From Rubrivivax sp. (GTDB lineage Bacteria > Pseudomonadota > Gammaproteobacteria > Burkholderiales > Burkholderiaceae_C), in contig JAJTGU010000099.1 in assembly GCA_021297985.1 (NCBI GenBank), positions 1 to 51,588 of the forward strand: a DNA stretch of 51,588 bases, read 5' to 3'. The notes under the pieces were generated by a model, which was given only the letters and a program-made list of their open reading frames with translations, was not told the DNA's origin and made no database searches. Both the position numbers and the translations under genes were made by a program. Positions 1-12,422 of this stretch are shown piece after piece (position 1 is the first letter of the stretch; every line of letters begins with the position of its first letter).

Positions 1-2
1 CC

Positions 3-191
3 ACCGACCTCGTCGAATACGCCGAGGCCTGCGGCTACGGCCTGGCCCGCGCCCATGCCAAAGCCGGCGATGCCGCGCTGATCGCCGGCTGGATGGGCAA
101 GAGCGACAAGCTCAACCGCGCGCTGGTGGACTTTGCGCGCGTGTACGCCGACGTCAACACGGCCGACTGGGAGCTGCTGAAGGCGGGGTGA
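3..191 (+). CDS. DUF2252 family protein, C-terminal fragment
   Basis: The frame is open from the left edge and ends in TGA at 189-191, giving the last 62 residues. The segment CGYGLARAHAKAGD, followed by a Trp/Met/Gly stretch and DFARVYADVNTADW, resembles the conserved C-terminal end of DUF2252 proteins, a family with a kinase-like fold and no firmly assigned reaction. The start lies outside the window, so length and operon context cannot be judged. Codon use is G/C-ending like the neighbouring genes. The family assignment is from memory of the motif and is moderately sure. Confidence 0.7.
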   Translation, partial: TDLVEYAEACGYGLARAHAKAGDAALIAGWMGKSDKLNRALVDFARVYADVNTADWELLKAG

Positions 192-325
192 GGCTTCGGG
201 TTCGCGCCCAGGGGACCGGGTTTCCGGTTGCCGGATTTCGACCCTGAGTTGACACTCGTCGTCCCAGTCTGGCCAGCCTGGAGCCGTCGTCCGACTGAGC
301 GAACAGGGGCCTCTGCCGTAGCCGC

Positions 326-1219
326 TCAGGGCACAGACGCCAGCGCTGCCTTGATGTGAGCTATCAGCAGCTTGACGAGCCTGGGCGCGTGACGGTTGGC
401 TGTGACCGCGTAGATTGGCCAGTTAGGCGTGGCCTCGCCCGCAAGCAAATGCTCCAGGCTTCGCGCCTGCACTCTGCGGGCGGCGACATGTCGCGGCAGC
501 AACGCGATGCCCCGCCCATCTTCGGCCAGCCGGCACAGCAGCGCGACGCTGTTGGCGGCAAGCGCGCAGGGCCCGGGTGCGGCGTCCCAATGTGCAGCAC
601 CCACCTGCCATGGCATCGAGCCTAAAGCGGTACGCAGGTCAAGGCAGGGGAGATCGGCGAGCTGTTGCGGGGCAGTGATCGGTGGCAAGCGACGAAGCAG
701 GCCCGGCGCGGCGTACAGGCCGCTGGCAATCTCGCCGACCTTGCGCGCTACCACGCGATCGTCCATCGGCTTGCCTATGCGCAACGCCAGATCTACCGGA
801 TCGCGCAACAGGTCAACGGCGCGCGACGAGAGGTCAAACTCGACCTTGAGTCCGCGGTGCGCGTCGGCGAAGGTGGCGACGGCTGGACCGAGCATCTCCA
901 CCCCCAGGTCCACCGGCATCGCGATACGCATGCGCATCTGCTGATCCTGGCTGGTGTCCAGCGCCGCCTGAGCGCGCTCGGCCGCCTCGATCACCTCCAG
1001 ACAACGTTCGAAGTAGGGCTTGGCCGCGGACGTCAGCGCGACGCTGCGTGTGGTCCGTACAAACAGTGCAACACCAAGCCGCACTTCAAGCGCGGCGATG
1101 CGGCGTGACAGCGTAGAAGGCGGCATTTCGAGACGCGTGGCGGCCAGGCGGAAGCTGGCCGTCCGCGCCACCTCAACGAACAAGGCCACGTCGGCCAGCG
1201 AGCTGCGCGATTGATCCAT
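326..1219 (-). CDS. LysR-family transcriptional regulator
   Basis: This 297-residue protein has the LysR layout: an N-terminal winged helix-turn-helix at about residues 5-65 (FVEVARTASFRLAATRLEMP, then STLSRRIAALEVRLG) and a periplasmic-binding-like effector domain from about residue 90 (VDLGVEMLGPAVATFADAH). I chose the ATG at 1219, where the HTH begins at the usual distance. A GTG at 1240 would add seven residues, but neither start has a strong Shine-Dalgarno. It is divergent from the DUF4345 gene, and LysR proteins commonly regulate the divergent neighbour, so that gene is the likely target. The ligand is unknown. Confidence 0.93.
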   Translation of the reverse strand: MDQSRSSLADVALFVEVARTASFRLAATRLEMPPSTLSRRIAALEVRLGVALFVRTTRSVALTSAAKPYFERCLEVIEAAERAQAALDTSQDQQMRMRIAMPVDLGVEMLGPAVATFADAHRGLKVEFDLSSRAVDLLRDPVDLALRIGKPMDDRVVARKVGEIASGLYAAPGLLRRLPPITAPQQLADLPCLDLRTALGSMPWQVGAAHWDAAPGPCALAANSVALLCRLAEDGRGIALLPRHVAARRVQARSLEHLLAGEATPNWPIYAVTANRHAPRLVKLLIAHIKAALASVP

Positions 1220-1290
1220 TAACTGGATTGTGAATGCCACTGGCGGTGCTCATGCCCGACCGTCTCGGCCCTACGCTGGCGCACGTCCAT

Positions 1291-1308
1291 ACGCATCCTG
1301 AGATGCGT
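1291..1308. promoter_or_regulatory. Perfect 7-bp inverted repeat, operator candidate
   Basis: ACGCATC at 1291-1297 and GATGCGT at 1302-1308 form a perfect inverted repeat around the 4-base spacer CTGA. It sits in the short divergent region between the LysR gene and the DUF4345 gene, about 25 bases before the latter's probable start. This position suits an operator or part of a promoter. It is not a classical symmetric LysR box (T-N11-A), so the binding protein is an inference. Confidence 0.4.
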
Positions 1309-1321
1309 CCGGAATCCAACC

Positions 1322-1326
1322 AGGAG
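1322..1326 (+). promoter_or_regulatory. Shine-Dalgarno that sets the DUF4345 gene start
   Basis: AGGAG lies six bases before the TTG at 1333. No comparable site precedes the in-frame ATG codons at 1234, 1252 or 1303, so the TTG is taken as the start. Confidence 0.65.
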
Positions 1327-1332
1327 ACGACC

Positions 1333-1704
1333 TTGACCCGATTCACATTGCTTGGCGCCGGACTGATGATGCTCGTCGTCGGCGCGCTGCACCTGTTCAA
1401 TCCTCAAATGATGATGCGCGAGCCGGGAATCGTCCTGAGCTCGACCAATCACCTCCATGTCGTGCGCGCGGCCTACGGCGGAGCCTATCTCGGCATCGCC
1501 GCATTGTTCCTCGCCGGGTTGCTGCGGCGCATCGATGTCCGGGCCGCCCTCGCTGCTGTGGTTTTGATCTTCGGTGGCTTCGCGCTCGGGCGCATCGTCA
1601 GCATCGTTGCCGACGGCATGCCCGTGCCTTTGTACCTCGGAGTGCTGGGTGCCGAGCTATTGTTTGCAACGTGCGCCGTGCTGGCCATGCGCCAACCCAC
1701 GTGA
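1333..1704 (+). CDS. DUF4345-like small integral membrane protein
   Basis: The product is 123 residues if translation starts at TTG 1333 behind AGGAG. Four hydrophobic helices are visible: about residues 5-22 (LLGAGLMMLVVGALHLF), 43-62, 68-88 and 98-118. The motif GALHLFNP near the first helix and the conserved pattern around RAAYGGAYLGIAALF match DUF4345 proteins, which are four-helix membrane proteins of unknown role. It is divergent from the LysR regulator and probably controlled by it. The function is not known. Confidence 0.8.
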   Translation: MTRFTLLGAGLMMLVVGALHLFNPQMMMREPGIVLSSTNHLHVVRAAYGGAYLGIAALFLAGLLRRIDVRAALAAVVLIFGGFALGRIVSIVADGMPVPLYLGVLGAELLFATCAVLAMRQPT

Positions 1705-1851
1705 CCCAGTACTCGCCAATCAGGCCCCAGGGTTAACCACCGGTGTGGCCGGGCACTAGGCCCAGTCACGCTGCGAGCGGCCCTTCATTGACGACAGCTC
1801 CTGGCCGAATCCAGCCCTTCCTGGCCGCACGGCCAACAGCGTCAAGGAGAT

Positions 1852-3177
1852 TCAGCGCTCCACCGGCAGCCTCACATGCGCCTCGGCCCCGAGGAAGTCG
1901 CTGTCGGGTTCGGGGTGCGGCAACGACTTCAGCTGGCGGATGAGCGGCAGGCGCAGCGCGACGATCACGAGCACGACACAGCTCAGGCCCGCGAACAGCA
2001 GCGTCGCGCGCAGGCCGAAGCGTTCGCCCAGCCAGCCGCCGATCAGCGCGCCGGGGCCGGCGAGCAGCAGCGTGAGCCAGCGCATCGTGCTGGTCATGCG
2101 GCCGAGCAGCTTCTCGGGCGTCACGGCCTGGCGCAGGGCCAGGAAGTTGATGAAGATGAACACGGCGCCGAAGGTGAAGGTCATCATCGTCAGCGCAAAC
2201 ACCGCCACGCCCCAGGCATTGGCCGGCGCCACCGCCATCAGCAGCCAGCCCGCGCCGGTGATGGCACAGCCCACCACCAGGCACGGCCCGGGACCGATGC
2301 GATGGCTCACACGGCGGCCGAGCACGCTGCCGGCCACGGTGCCCACGCCCATGCCCATGAAGCACAGGCCGATCTGCTGCTCGGTCAGGCCCAGCACGCG
2401 GCTGGCGAACAGGATGTTGACGACCACCGCGGCGTGGTGGGCCATCTGCCACAGCGCCATCAGCACCGCCAGCGTCACCAGGAGCCGCGTCCGCGCGACG
2501 AAGCGCAGCCCGACCACCAGGTCGCGCCAGAAGTGCGCGTCGGGCAGCACCTCGCGCCGCTCGTGCACCTTCACGCCCTTCAGGATCGCGGCCGAGCCGA
2601 TCAGCAGGCTGGCATTGACCACCAGCGCCAGCGGCGCGCCGAAGAGTTTGATCAGGAGTCCGGCGAAGCCCGGCCCGGCGACCTCGGCCCCCGAGGTGGC
2701 AAGCGCGTTCTTGGCATGCGCCTCGACCAGGCGCTCGCGCGGGACGACCTGCGTCAGCACGATCTGCGATGCGCTGCCGGCCACGGTGTGCACCGCGCCC
2801 AGCACGAACCCCACCACGTACAGCCAGTTCATCGTCAACCAGCCGGCCCACCAGGCCAGCGGCACGCTGAGCGCGGCCACCGCCATCGACAGCTCCCCGG
2901 TCACGTAGACCGGGAGTTTGCGCACCCGGTCCAGCCACACGCCCGCCGGCAGCGACAGCAGCATGAAAGGCACGATCTCGATCGCCGTCAGCAGCCCCAT
3001 CTGGGTCGGCGTCGCATTGAGCAGCACCGCGGCCGTGAGCGGGAGCGCCAGCATCATCACCTGCGCCGCGAAGCTGGCCGTGAGGATGCTGCCCCACAGG
3101 CGTCGGTAGGCCCGGTCGCGCCACAGGTCGGCGGGAGGCAGGCGCAGCCATCTGGCGACGCGCTCGGCCAGCGCCAT
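1852..3177 (-). CDS. MFS transporter (enterobactin-exporter-like, MFS_3 type)
   Basis: The 441-residue protein is hydrophobic throughout, with about 11-12 membrane helices, and begins with a short cytoplasmic segment followed by WRDRAYRRLWGSILTASFA. The MFS loop motif appears as LPAGVWLDRVRKLPV between helices 2 and 3, and GSVLGRRVSHR resembles its second-half repeat. The overall form matches the EntS/MFS_3 group of exporters. I chose the ATG at 3177, 35 bases after argJ ends on the same strand, so the two may be cotranscribed. The cargo cannot be told from sequence; siderophore or drug export is only a family-level guess. Confidence 0.88.
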   Translation of the reverse strand: MALAERVARWLRLPPADLWRDRAYRRLWGSILTASFAAQVMMLALPLTAAVLLNATPTQMGLLTAIEIVPFMLLSLPAGVWLDRVRKLPVYVTGELSMAVAALSVPLAWWAGWLTMNWLYVVGFVLGAVHTVAGSASQIVLTQVVPRERLVEAHAKNALATSGAEVAGPGFAGLLIKLFGAPLALVVNASLLIGSAAILKGVKVHERREVLPDAHFWRDLVVGLRFVARTRLLVTLAVLMALWQMAHHAAVVVNILFASRVLGLTEQQIGLCFMGMGVGTVAGSVLGRRVSHRIGPGPCLVVGCAITGAGWLLMAVAPANAWGVAVFALTMMTFTFGAVFIFINFLALRQAVTPEKLLGRMTSTMRWLTLLLAGPGALIGGWLGERFGLRATLLFAGLSCVVLVIVALRLPLIRQLKSLPHPEPDSDFLGAEAHVRLPVER

Positions 3178-3212
3178 CGGCGGCCTGGCCTCGGGGGTGC
3201 GGGCGGGATCGG

Positions 3213-4442
3213 TCAGCTTCGATAGTCCGCGTTGATGCTGACGTAGTCGTGCGACAGGTCGCAGGTCCAGACCGTGGCGGCTGCCGGCCCTCGGCCCAGT
3301 TGAATGCGTATCGCGATCTCGGCCTGCTTCATGACACGCTGGCCGTCGGACTCCTGGTAGGCCGGGTGGCGGCCGCCGCGGGTGACGACATGCACATCGT
3401 CCAGGTGCATCTCGATCAGGCCCTGGTCCAGGTCGGCGATGCCGGCATAACCCACCGCGGCCAGGATGCGGCCGAGGTTGGGGTCGCTGGCAAAAAACGC
3501 CGTCTTCACGAGCGGCGAGTGGGCGATCGCACGCGCGGCACGCTGGCACTCGGCCTCGTCGCGCCCGCCCTCGACCGTGATGGCGATGAATTTGGTCGCA
3601 CCTTCGCCGTCGCGCACGATGGCCTGGGCCAGCTCGACCGCCAGCGAAGTCAGCGCGTCGCGCAGCCGGGCACCGTCGCCGGCCGAGAAGTCGCCGACCG
3701 CGGTGTTGCCGGCCTGCCCGGTCGCGACGAGCACGAAGCTGTCGTTGGTCGAGGTGTCGCCGTCGATGGTGATGCGGTTGAAGCTGGCGTCGGCCACGGT
3801 CTTCAGCAGGCCCGCCAACGCACCCGGCGCCACCGCCGCATCGGTGGCGACGAAGCCCAGCATCGTGGCCATGTTGGGGTGGATCATGCCGGCGCCCTTG
3901 GCGATGCCGGTGATCGTGACCGTGCGGCCGTCGATGTCCAGCTGACGCGACGCCGCCTTGGGCAGCGTGTCGGTGGTCATGATGCCCTGGGCGGCGTCGA
4001 ACCAGGCCGCATCCGACATCGACGACAACGCCGCTGGCAGCCCGGCTTCGAGCCGTTCGACCGGAAGCACCTCCATGATCACGCCGGTCGAAAACGGCAG
4101 CACCTGGCCGGGCTCGACCCCCATCGACGAGGCAAGCGCGGCGCAGCTGCGTTCGGCCCGGACCAGCCCGTCGGCCCCGGTTCCGGCGTTGGCATTGCCG
4201 GTGTTGATGAGCAGGGCGCGGATCGGTCCGCCAGCGGCCAGGTGCCGTTGGCACAGCTGCACCGGAGCGGCACAGAAGCGATTGCTGGTGAAGACACCCG
4301 CGACCTGGCTGCCCGGCGCGAGCTCGAAGACCACAAGGTCTCGCCGGTTGGCCTTGCGGATGCCCGCCATCGCAGTGCCGATGCGCACGCCGGCGACGGG
4401 CTTCAGGCTCTCGGGGTGGGGGGCGGTCAACAGCACGGGCAT
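3213..4442 (-). CDS. argJ: Bifunctional ornithine acetyltransferase / N-acetylglutamate synthase
   Basis: ArgJ transfers acetyl from N-acetylornithine to glutamate and so recycles the acetyl group in cytoplasmic arginine biosynthesis. The 409-residue product has the autocleavage motif [14 protein letters not shown], and Thr193 in MATML becomes the N-terminal nucleophile of the beta chain. The oxyanion-region motif FSTGVIME lies near residue 120. The start at 4442 ([13 protein letters not shown]) gives the usual family length; the open frame continues 26 codons upstream, but those residues are not family-like. In many Betaproteobacteria argJ follows secA directly. Here a subtilase gene and a kinase gene lie between them. 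Confidence 0.97.
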   Translation of the reverse strand: MPVLLTAPHPESLKPVAGVRIGTAMAGIRKANRRDLVVFELAPGSQVAGVFTSNRFCAAPVQLCQRHLAAGGPIRALLINTGNANAGTGADGLVRAERSCAALASSMGVEPGQVLPFSTGVIMEVLPVERLEAGLPAALSSMSDAAWFDAAQGIMTTDTLPKAASRQLDIDGRTVTITGIAKGAGMIHPNMATMLGFVATDAAVAPGALAGLLKTVADASFNRITIDGDTSTNDSFVLVATGQAGNTAVGDFSAGDGARLRDALTSLAVELAQAIVRDGEGATKFIAITVEGGRDEAECQRAARAIAHSPLVKTAFFASDPNLGRILAAVGYAGIADLDQGLIEMHLDDVHVVTRGGRHPAYQESDGQRVMKQAEIAIRIQLGRGPAAATVWTCDLSHDYVSINADYRS

Positions 4443-4671
4443 GGCAGCAGGCAGGTCAGGGTCCAGGGAGCCGGTGAGTTTACGAACACGCCGCTGCCGC
4501 AAGACCGTGGCCGTGCGCATGCCGTTTTGCGATGCCCCGCCAACTTCGAAGGGTTACGGGAAATCTCGCTGCCGCTCGGCGCAACGAACACCCAGCATCG
4601 AAGGGTCGAAACATCGGCCGCAGCCTGCGTCGCCAGGCCTGACGCCCACCACAACCGAACCCCCACATCCC

Positions 4672-4677
4672 AGGAGG
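4672..4677 (+). promoter_or_regulatory. Strong Shine-Dalgarno for the subtilase gene
   Basis: AGGAGG is followed directly by ATG at 4678 and, six bases later, by ATG at 4684. The spacing favours 4684 as the start. Confidence 0.8.
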
Positions 4678-4683
4678 ATGCCC

Positions 4684-7467
4684 ATGTCCCGTTCCGTTAC
4701 GAAGCACCGAGTCGCACCGGTGGCCTTTGCCGCCACTCTGGCCCTGATGGCCAGCCCCGTCAGCTTTGCGCAGGGCAAGGACGCGCCGCGCGAGCGGGCC
4801 GTGTCGTCGGTGGCCTCCGCACCCGCCCAGAACGGCGACCTCTGGTTCGTGGAGCTCGCCGGCCGGCCGGTGGCCGATGGCGCCCGCTTGTCGCAGGTGC
4901 AGGCCGAGAAGTCGCGTTTTCGCAGCGCGGCCCGCCAGGCGGGCGTGCGCTACACCGAGCGGCGCAGCTTCGACACCCTGTTCAACGGTTTCTCGGTCCA
5001 GGTCAGCGCGAGCGAGCGCATGAAGCTGGCACGCCTGCCGGGCGTCAAGGCGATGTACCCGGTCGAGATCGTGCCGCGGCCCGAGGTCACGGTGGAAGAG
5101 GGATCCGCGCCCGACATGGCCGCGGCGATCTACCTCACGGGCGTCAACGTCGCTCAGAACCAGCTCGGCCTGTCGGGCAGGGGCATCAAGGTCGCGATCG
5201 TCGACTCGGGCATCGACATCGACCACCCGGGCTTCAGCGGCAACGGCGTGGCGGGCACGACACCGTTCCCGACCGCGCGCGTGGTCGCCGGATGGGACCT
5301 CGTCGGCGACAACTACAACTCCACCGGTACCCCGGCGCAACAGATTCCGGCACCCGACGCCAATCCGGACGACTGCAACTCCGCCACCGGCAATGCAGGC
5401 GGCCATGGCACGCACGTGGCCGGCATCGTCGGCGCCAATGGCGGTGGCATCGTCGGCGTGGCGCCGCAGGTCAGCCTGATGGCCTACCGCGTCTTCGGCT
5501 GCGCCGGCACCAGTTCGGCCGACATCATCGTCGAGGCCCTGGAGCGCGCACTCGCCGACGGCGCCAAGGTCATCAACCAGAGCCTGGGCGCAGCGCGCCA
5601 GTGGCCGCAGTACCCCACCGCCCAGGCCTCGGCCCGGCTGGCGCGCAAGGGCGTGGTGATGGTCGCCTCGATCGGCAACAACGGTCCCGGCGGCTCGCAG
5701 CCCGACGCCTTGTTCGCGGCGGGCGCCCCGGGCGTGGGCGACGGTGTCATCGGCGCGGCCTCGTTTGACAACGCGCAGCGGTCGTTTGTCGTCGCCGACA
5801 CGCCCTACGGCTACAACGCCGCCACTGGCGCGCCGCTCGCTCCGGCCAGTGGCTCGCTGACGATGTCCCGCACCGGCACGACCACCACGGCCGACGATGC
5901 CTGCCCGCCCTGGGAGACCGGCTTCGGCGGCACCCCCTGGGCCGGCGGTGCCTGGCTGCCCGCCGGCAGTCACGCCGGCAACGCGGTGCTGTCGCGCCGC
6001 GGCACCTGTGCCTTCTATGCCAAGGCCCTGAATGTGCAGCGCGCCGGCGCCGCAGCCTTGGTCCTCTACAACAACGCCGCCGGAACGCTGTCGCCCACCG
6101 TGGCCGCGCCAGCGGGCATGCCGGCGATCACCATCCCGACCGGTTTCGTCACCAGCGCCCAGGGTGCAACGCTGAACGGCCTGATCGCCGCGGGCACGAC
6201 CACGCTGAACTGGTCGAGCGACTTCGTCGGCTTCCCGTTCGGCACCGGTGGCCTGATCTCCGGCTTCAGCTCCTTCGGCCTCGCAGCCGACCTGAGCCTC
6301 AAGCCGCAGCTGGGCGCGCCCGGCGGCGGCATCTTCTCGACCTACCCGCTCGAGCGCGGCAGCCTGGCGACACTGTCCGGCACCTCGATGTCGGCGCCGC
6401 ACATCGCGGGCGCGGCGGCGCTGATCCTGGAGGCGATCCCGAACGCAGCGCTCGGCAACAGCGGCGCGCTGACCGGGCCCGGCTCGCCGCCTCCGGTGAA
6501 CATGATGACGCGCATGCAGAACACCGCCAAGCCCAGGGCCTGGTCGGGCAATGCGGCCTCCGGCCTGACCGACCATGCCTTCCGCCAGGGTGCCGGCATG
6601 CTGGACGTCATGGCGGCGATCCAGACCCGGCAGTTCGTGCTGCCGAGCCAGATCTCCACCGGCGAAAGCGCCGCCGGCCCGCGTGTGCAGACGCTGACGA
6701 TCCGCAACGACGCCGCGTCACCGGTGGAGTACACGCTGGGGCACACCGCTGGTGTCGCGGCCGGGCCCAACGCTGCGAACGCCGCGGCCACGACGTGGGT
6801 CATCGGCGGTTTCTTCGACTCGCCGGCCAGCGTGCAGTTCAGCAGCCCGACGGTCACCGTTCCGGCCAAGGGCACGGCGACGGTCACGGTGACGATCGAA
6901 GCCAACGCCGCACTGGTCGACCGTGGCGTGTACGGCGGCTACGTCACGTTGACGCCCACGGGCCCGGGGGCGACCGCGTTGGTGGTGCCTTACGCCGGCT
7001 TCAAGGGCGACTACCAGACGACGACGCTTTTGCGTGCGTCGACGGCCGGCTATCCATGGCTCGCCACCATGAACGGCACGACCCCCACGAACTGCCCGAC
7101 GGGCTGTTCGTTCACGATGGCCGATGCCAACAGCCGTCCCAACGTGGTGCTGCAGCTCGCGCACCATGCGCGCACGCTCAAGCTCGAAGCCTTCGACGCG
7201 GTCAGCGGCGAGTCGCGCGGCACGATCATCGAGGACGCCTACGTGGGCCGCAACAGCAGCCCCGCGACGACGGCGTTTTTTGCCTACCCGTGGAACGGCG
7301 AGACCAGCATGGGCACGCAGCCCAATGGCGACTACACGATCCGGCTGTCGGTGCTGAAGCCGCTGGGCGACGCGGCCAACCCGGCCGACTGGGAAACCTG
7401 GACCTCGCCGGTGTTGACCATTGCCCGTCCGCCCGTGCCGACCCGCCTTGTGGCTGCACGTCGCTGA
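4684..7467 (+). CDS. Secreted subtilisin-family (S8) serine protease with PA insert
   Basis: The 927-residue preproprotein begins with a signal peptide (MSRSVTKHRV, then a hydrophobic stretch ending SFAQG) and an inhibitor-like propeptide at about residues 40-125. The S8 catalytic triad is intact: Asp174 in VAIVDSGID, His241 in GHGTHVAGI and Ser568 in SGTSMSAPHIAG. Between His and Ser lies a protease-associated domain, about residues 395-500 (GNAVLSRRGTCAFYAKAL). After residue 640 come beta-rich domains of fibronectin-III type. The layout resembles Vpr/C5a-peptidase-like subtilases. No cell-wall anchor or PEP-CTERM is seen, so release to the medium, probably by type II secretion, is inferred. 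It is divergent from argJ. Confidence 0.95.
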   Translation: MSRSVTKHRVAPVAFAATLALMASPVSFAQGKDAPRERAVSSVASAPAQNGDLWFVELAGRPVADGARLSQVQAEKSRFRSAARQAGVRYTERRSFDTLFNGFSVQVSASERMKLARLPGVKAMYPVEIVPRPEVTVEEGSAPDMAAAIYLTGVNVAQNQLGLSGRGIKVAIVDSGIDIDHPGFSGNGVAGTTPFPTARVVAGWDLVGDNYNSTGTPAQQIPAPDANPDDCNSATGNAGGHGTHVAGIVGANGGGIVGVAPQVSLMAYRVFGCAGTSSADIIVEALERALADGAKVINQSLGAARQWPQYPTAQASARLARKGVVMVASIGNNGPGGSQPDALFAAGAPGVGDGVIGAASFDNAQRSFVVADTPYGYNAATGAPLAPASGSLTMSRTGTTTTADDACPPWETGFGGTPWAGGAWLPAGSHAGNAVLSRRGTCAFYAKALNVQRAGAAALVLYNNAAGTLSPTVAAPAGMPAITIPTGFVTSAQGATLNGLIAAGTTTLNWSSDFVGFPFGTGGLISGFSSFGLAADLSLKPQLGAPGGGIFSTYPLERGSLATLSGTSMSAPHIAGAAALILEAIPNAALGNSGALTGPGSPPPVNMMTRMQNTAKPRAWSGNAASGLTDHAFRQGAGMLDVMAAIQTRQFVLPSQISTGESAAGPRVQTLTIRNDAASPVEYTLGHTAGVAAGPNAANAAATTWVIGGFFDSPASVQFSSPTVTVPAKGTATVTVTIEANAALVDRGVYGGYVTLTPTGPGATALVVPYAGFKGDYQTTTLLRASTAGYPWLATMNGTTPTNCPTGCSFTMADANSRPNVVLQLAHHARTLKLEAFDAVSGESRGTIIEDAYVGRNSSPATTAFFAYPWNGETSMGTQPNGDYTIRLSVLKPLGDAANPADWETWTSPVLTIARPPVPTRLVAARR

Positions 7468-7497
7468 TGAACGACCGATCGTCCGAGCCGCCTGCCT

Positions 7498-9495
7498 TCA
7501 GCCCTGCTGGAGCAGGCGGTCGACGAGCGCCAACAGGGCGGTCAGATCGACCGGCTTCGTCAGATAGGCATCGAAGCCGGCGCGGGCAGCCTTCTCGCGG
7601 TCGCCTTCCAGCGCGTTGGCACTGACGGCGACCACGGGCACCGAACGCGTCGGTCCGTGCGACCGCAGGCGGCGCAGGACCTCGTAGCCGTCGATGCCAG
7701 GCAACTGGATGTCCAGCAGGATCAAATCAGGCGGGCATGAATACGCCATGGCCAGCCCGGGCTCCGGATGCTCGGCCTCCTGCAGAACAATCTGCGGCCG
7801 CTGGGCCAGCATGCCCTTCATGACCAGGCGATTGACCTCGTTGTCCTCGATGTAGAGCACCCGTGGCGGGCCCCGTCGCTGCCGGGCCGGCAATAGCTCT
7901 GAGACCGAAGGCAGGTCAAGCGGGGCCGGCAAGGTGTCGAATCCGGTTGTCGGCTCGCCTTCGGCCGCCGGGCGCTCCAGGCGGACCCAGAACGTGCTGC
8001 CAAGCCCGACCTGGCTCACGACACCGATCTCGCCACGCATCAACTCGACCAGCCACTTGCTCAGCGCCAGGCCGATGCCGGCGCCTTCGACCGCGCCTTG
8101 CGCGGCATCGAGCCGCTCGAAGGCCTGGAACAGGCGCTCGACCTGCGCCGCGCCAAGTCCGGGCCCGGTGTCGACCACGTCCAGGCGCACACCGCCCGCC
8201 ACGTCGAGCTGCCACGCGACCTCGACCTGGCCACCCGGCCGGTTGTACTTGATCGCATTCGACAGCAGGTTCAGCAGAACCTGCTTCAGACGCGTCGCAT
8301 CGGCCCTGACCCGCGCCGCAGCGGCAGGGCCGGGCCGTAGCGACAGCCGGATGTTCACGGCATCGGCCATCGGTTGCACCAGGCGCAGGCAGTCATCGAC
8401 CAGAAGCGGCACGTCCACGGACTCAAGCCGGAGCTTCAAGGTGCCGGCCTCGATGCGAGCGATGTCGAGCACATCGTTGATCAACCGCAGAAGATGACGT
8501 CCGCCGCGCATCAGCTCCTGCACTCGTGCGCGCTGACCGGGCGAAAGCGGATCGCCGGCGTCGCCGTCCAGCAGCTGGGCGAAGCCCAGAACCGCATTCA
8601 GCGGCGTGCGCAGCTCGTGAGACATGCGCGACAGGAACTCGGACTTGGTCCGGTTCGCGCGCTCGGCTTCGTCCTTGGCCGCCCGCAGCGCGCCATCGGC
8701 GGCCATCTGTTCGGTGATGTCGCTGTAGGTGCGGACCAGGCTGCCGTCGGCCGCAGGAAAGGCCTGCACTTCGATCAGCCGGCCATCGGCCATCCGGCGC
8801 TGGTAGCGCCGCGCCGCCAGGCGCTGCTGCCAGGCATCGTCACCGTTGTCGTCACCCATGAAGAGACCATGCTCGACCTGGTAGCGGCGCAAGTCCACCA
8901 GGGTCGGCCGGCCCTGCACAAAGGCTTCCGGCAAACCCAGCAGCTCGAGGTAGCGTCGGTTCCAGGCGTTGACGCGACCATCGGAACCGACGCTCAGCAC
9001 ACCCTGGTCGAGAGCATCCAGCGTCGCCTCGAGCATCCGGGACTTCTGGGCCAGCAATTCGCTGGTGTGCCGAATCTGCTGCTGGGCGAGCTTGAGCCGG
9101 GTGATGTCGGAAAACAGCCCGACCGCACCCACCTTTCGGCCTTGCGCGTCGACCAGTGGCGTCGCGTTGTTGTAGCAGTAGACCGGTTCGCCGTCGGCCC
9201 GGCGCAGGGTCACCTCGTAGCTGCCGGCCTCACCCGCCGCGCGCCTGGCCACCGCCGCGCGAAACACGGCCTGGTTCTCGGGGTCGACGAAGTCGTAGAT
9301 CGTCAGCCCGAGCATCGCCTCGCGCGTCGTGCCCAGCATGCGACACATCGCCGGGTTCGCGTTGGTGGTGCGCAGTTCGTTGTCGATCGTCCAGACGCCC
9401 TGCTCGGTGTGCTCGATCAGCATCGCCAGCATGCTCAGCTGGTCGTCGGCCATCGCGACAGGCAGCTTCAGGCGCGGATCGGCCGGATCGGACAT
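7498..9495 (-). CDS. Hybrid sensor histidine kinase (PAS-PAS-HisKA-HATPase-REC)
   Basis: The 665-residue protein has no membrane segment or signal peptide and is probably cytoplasmic. In order: a PAS domain at about 28-145 (NANPAMCRMLGTT), a second PAS at about 160-275, a HisKA domain with phospho-acceptor His293 in SRMSHELRTPLNAVLGF, an HATPase domain (NLLSNAIKYN for the N box and DTGPGLG for the G box), and a C-terminal receiver with Asp595 in LILLDIQLPGIDGYEV. No HPt protein or partner regulator is adjacent, so it is an orphan. I used the ATG at 9495; another ATG 33 bases upstream is possible. It converges with the subtilase gene across a 30-base gap. The signal is unknown. Confidence 0.94.
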   Translation of the reverse strand: MSDPADPRLKLPVAMADDQLSMLAMLIEHTEQGVWTIDNELRTTNANPAMCRMLGTTREAMLGLTIYDFVDPENQAVFRAAVARRAAGEAGSYEVTLRRADGEPVYCYNNATPLVDAQGRKVGAVGLFSDITRLKLAQQQIRHTSELLAQKSRMLEATLDALDQGVLSVGSDGRVNAWNRRYLELLGLPEAFVQGRPTLVDLRRYQVEHGLFMGDDNGDDAWQQRLAARRYQRRMADGRLIEVQAFPAADGSLVRTYSDITEQMAADGALRAAKDEAERANRTKSEFLSRMSHELRTPLNAVLGFAQLLDGDAGDPLSPGQRARVQELMRGGRHLLRLINDVLDIARIEAGTLKLRLESVDVPLLVDDCLRLVQPMADAVNIRLSLRPGPAAAARVRADATRLKQVLLNLLSNAIKYNRPGGQVEVAWQLDVAGGVRLDVVDTGPGLGAAQVERLFQAFERLDAAQGAVEGAGIGLALSKWLVELMRGEIGVVSQVGLGSTFWVRLERPAAEGEPTTGFDTLPAPLDLPSVSELLPARQRRGPPRVLYIEDNEVNRLVMKGMLAQRPQIVLQEAEHPEPGLAMAYSCPPDLILLDIQLPGIDGYEVLRRLRSHGPTRSVPVVAVSANALEGDREKAARAGFDAYLTKPVDLTALLALVDRLLQQG

Positions 9496-9545
9496 GGGTC
9501 CGATTGTGCGCAGCAAGCGGATCCGCACGCGACCGGTTCGAACCC

Positions 9546-9573
9546 GACCCGGGCCGGGTCGTTGGCCCGGGTC
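9546..9573 (-). terminator. Terminator-like hairpin after secA
   Basis: GACCCGGGCC and GGCCCGGGTC form a perfect 10-bp stem with an 8-base loop, three bases past the secA stop codon. No T-run follows on the minus strand, so it may act as a pause or 3'-end stabiliser and not as a full intrinsic terminator. Confidence 0.55.
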
Positions 9574-9576
9574 GCC

Positions 9577-12330
<2,754 letters not shown>

Positions 12331-12422
12331 GGGCAAGGGCAGACGGGGTGGGTCGGACCGCGGGCAAACCCGCAACTTTAACAGTCGGGGGTGGGACCAA
12401 AGGACTCACCTGGGGTCGGTGT

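Noticed and set aside
3178-4254. N-terminal extension of the MFS gene across argJ, as a fusion protein
   Set aside because: The extension is argJ in another frame; its residues are Arg/Gly-rich and unlike a transporter.
3249-5768. Long plus-strand frame over argJ and the subtilase start
   Set aside because: It is antisense to argJ and out of frame with the subtilase. The composition is rich in Arg, Gly and His and not protein-like.
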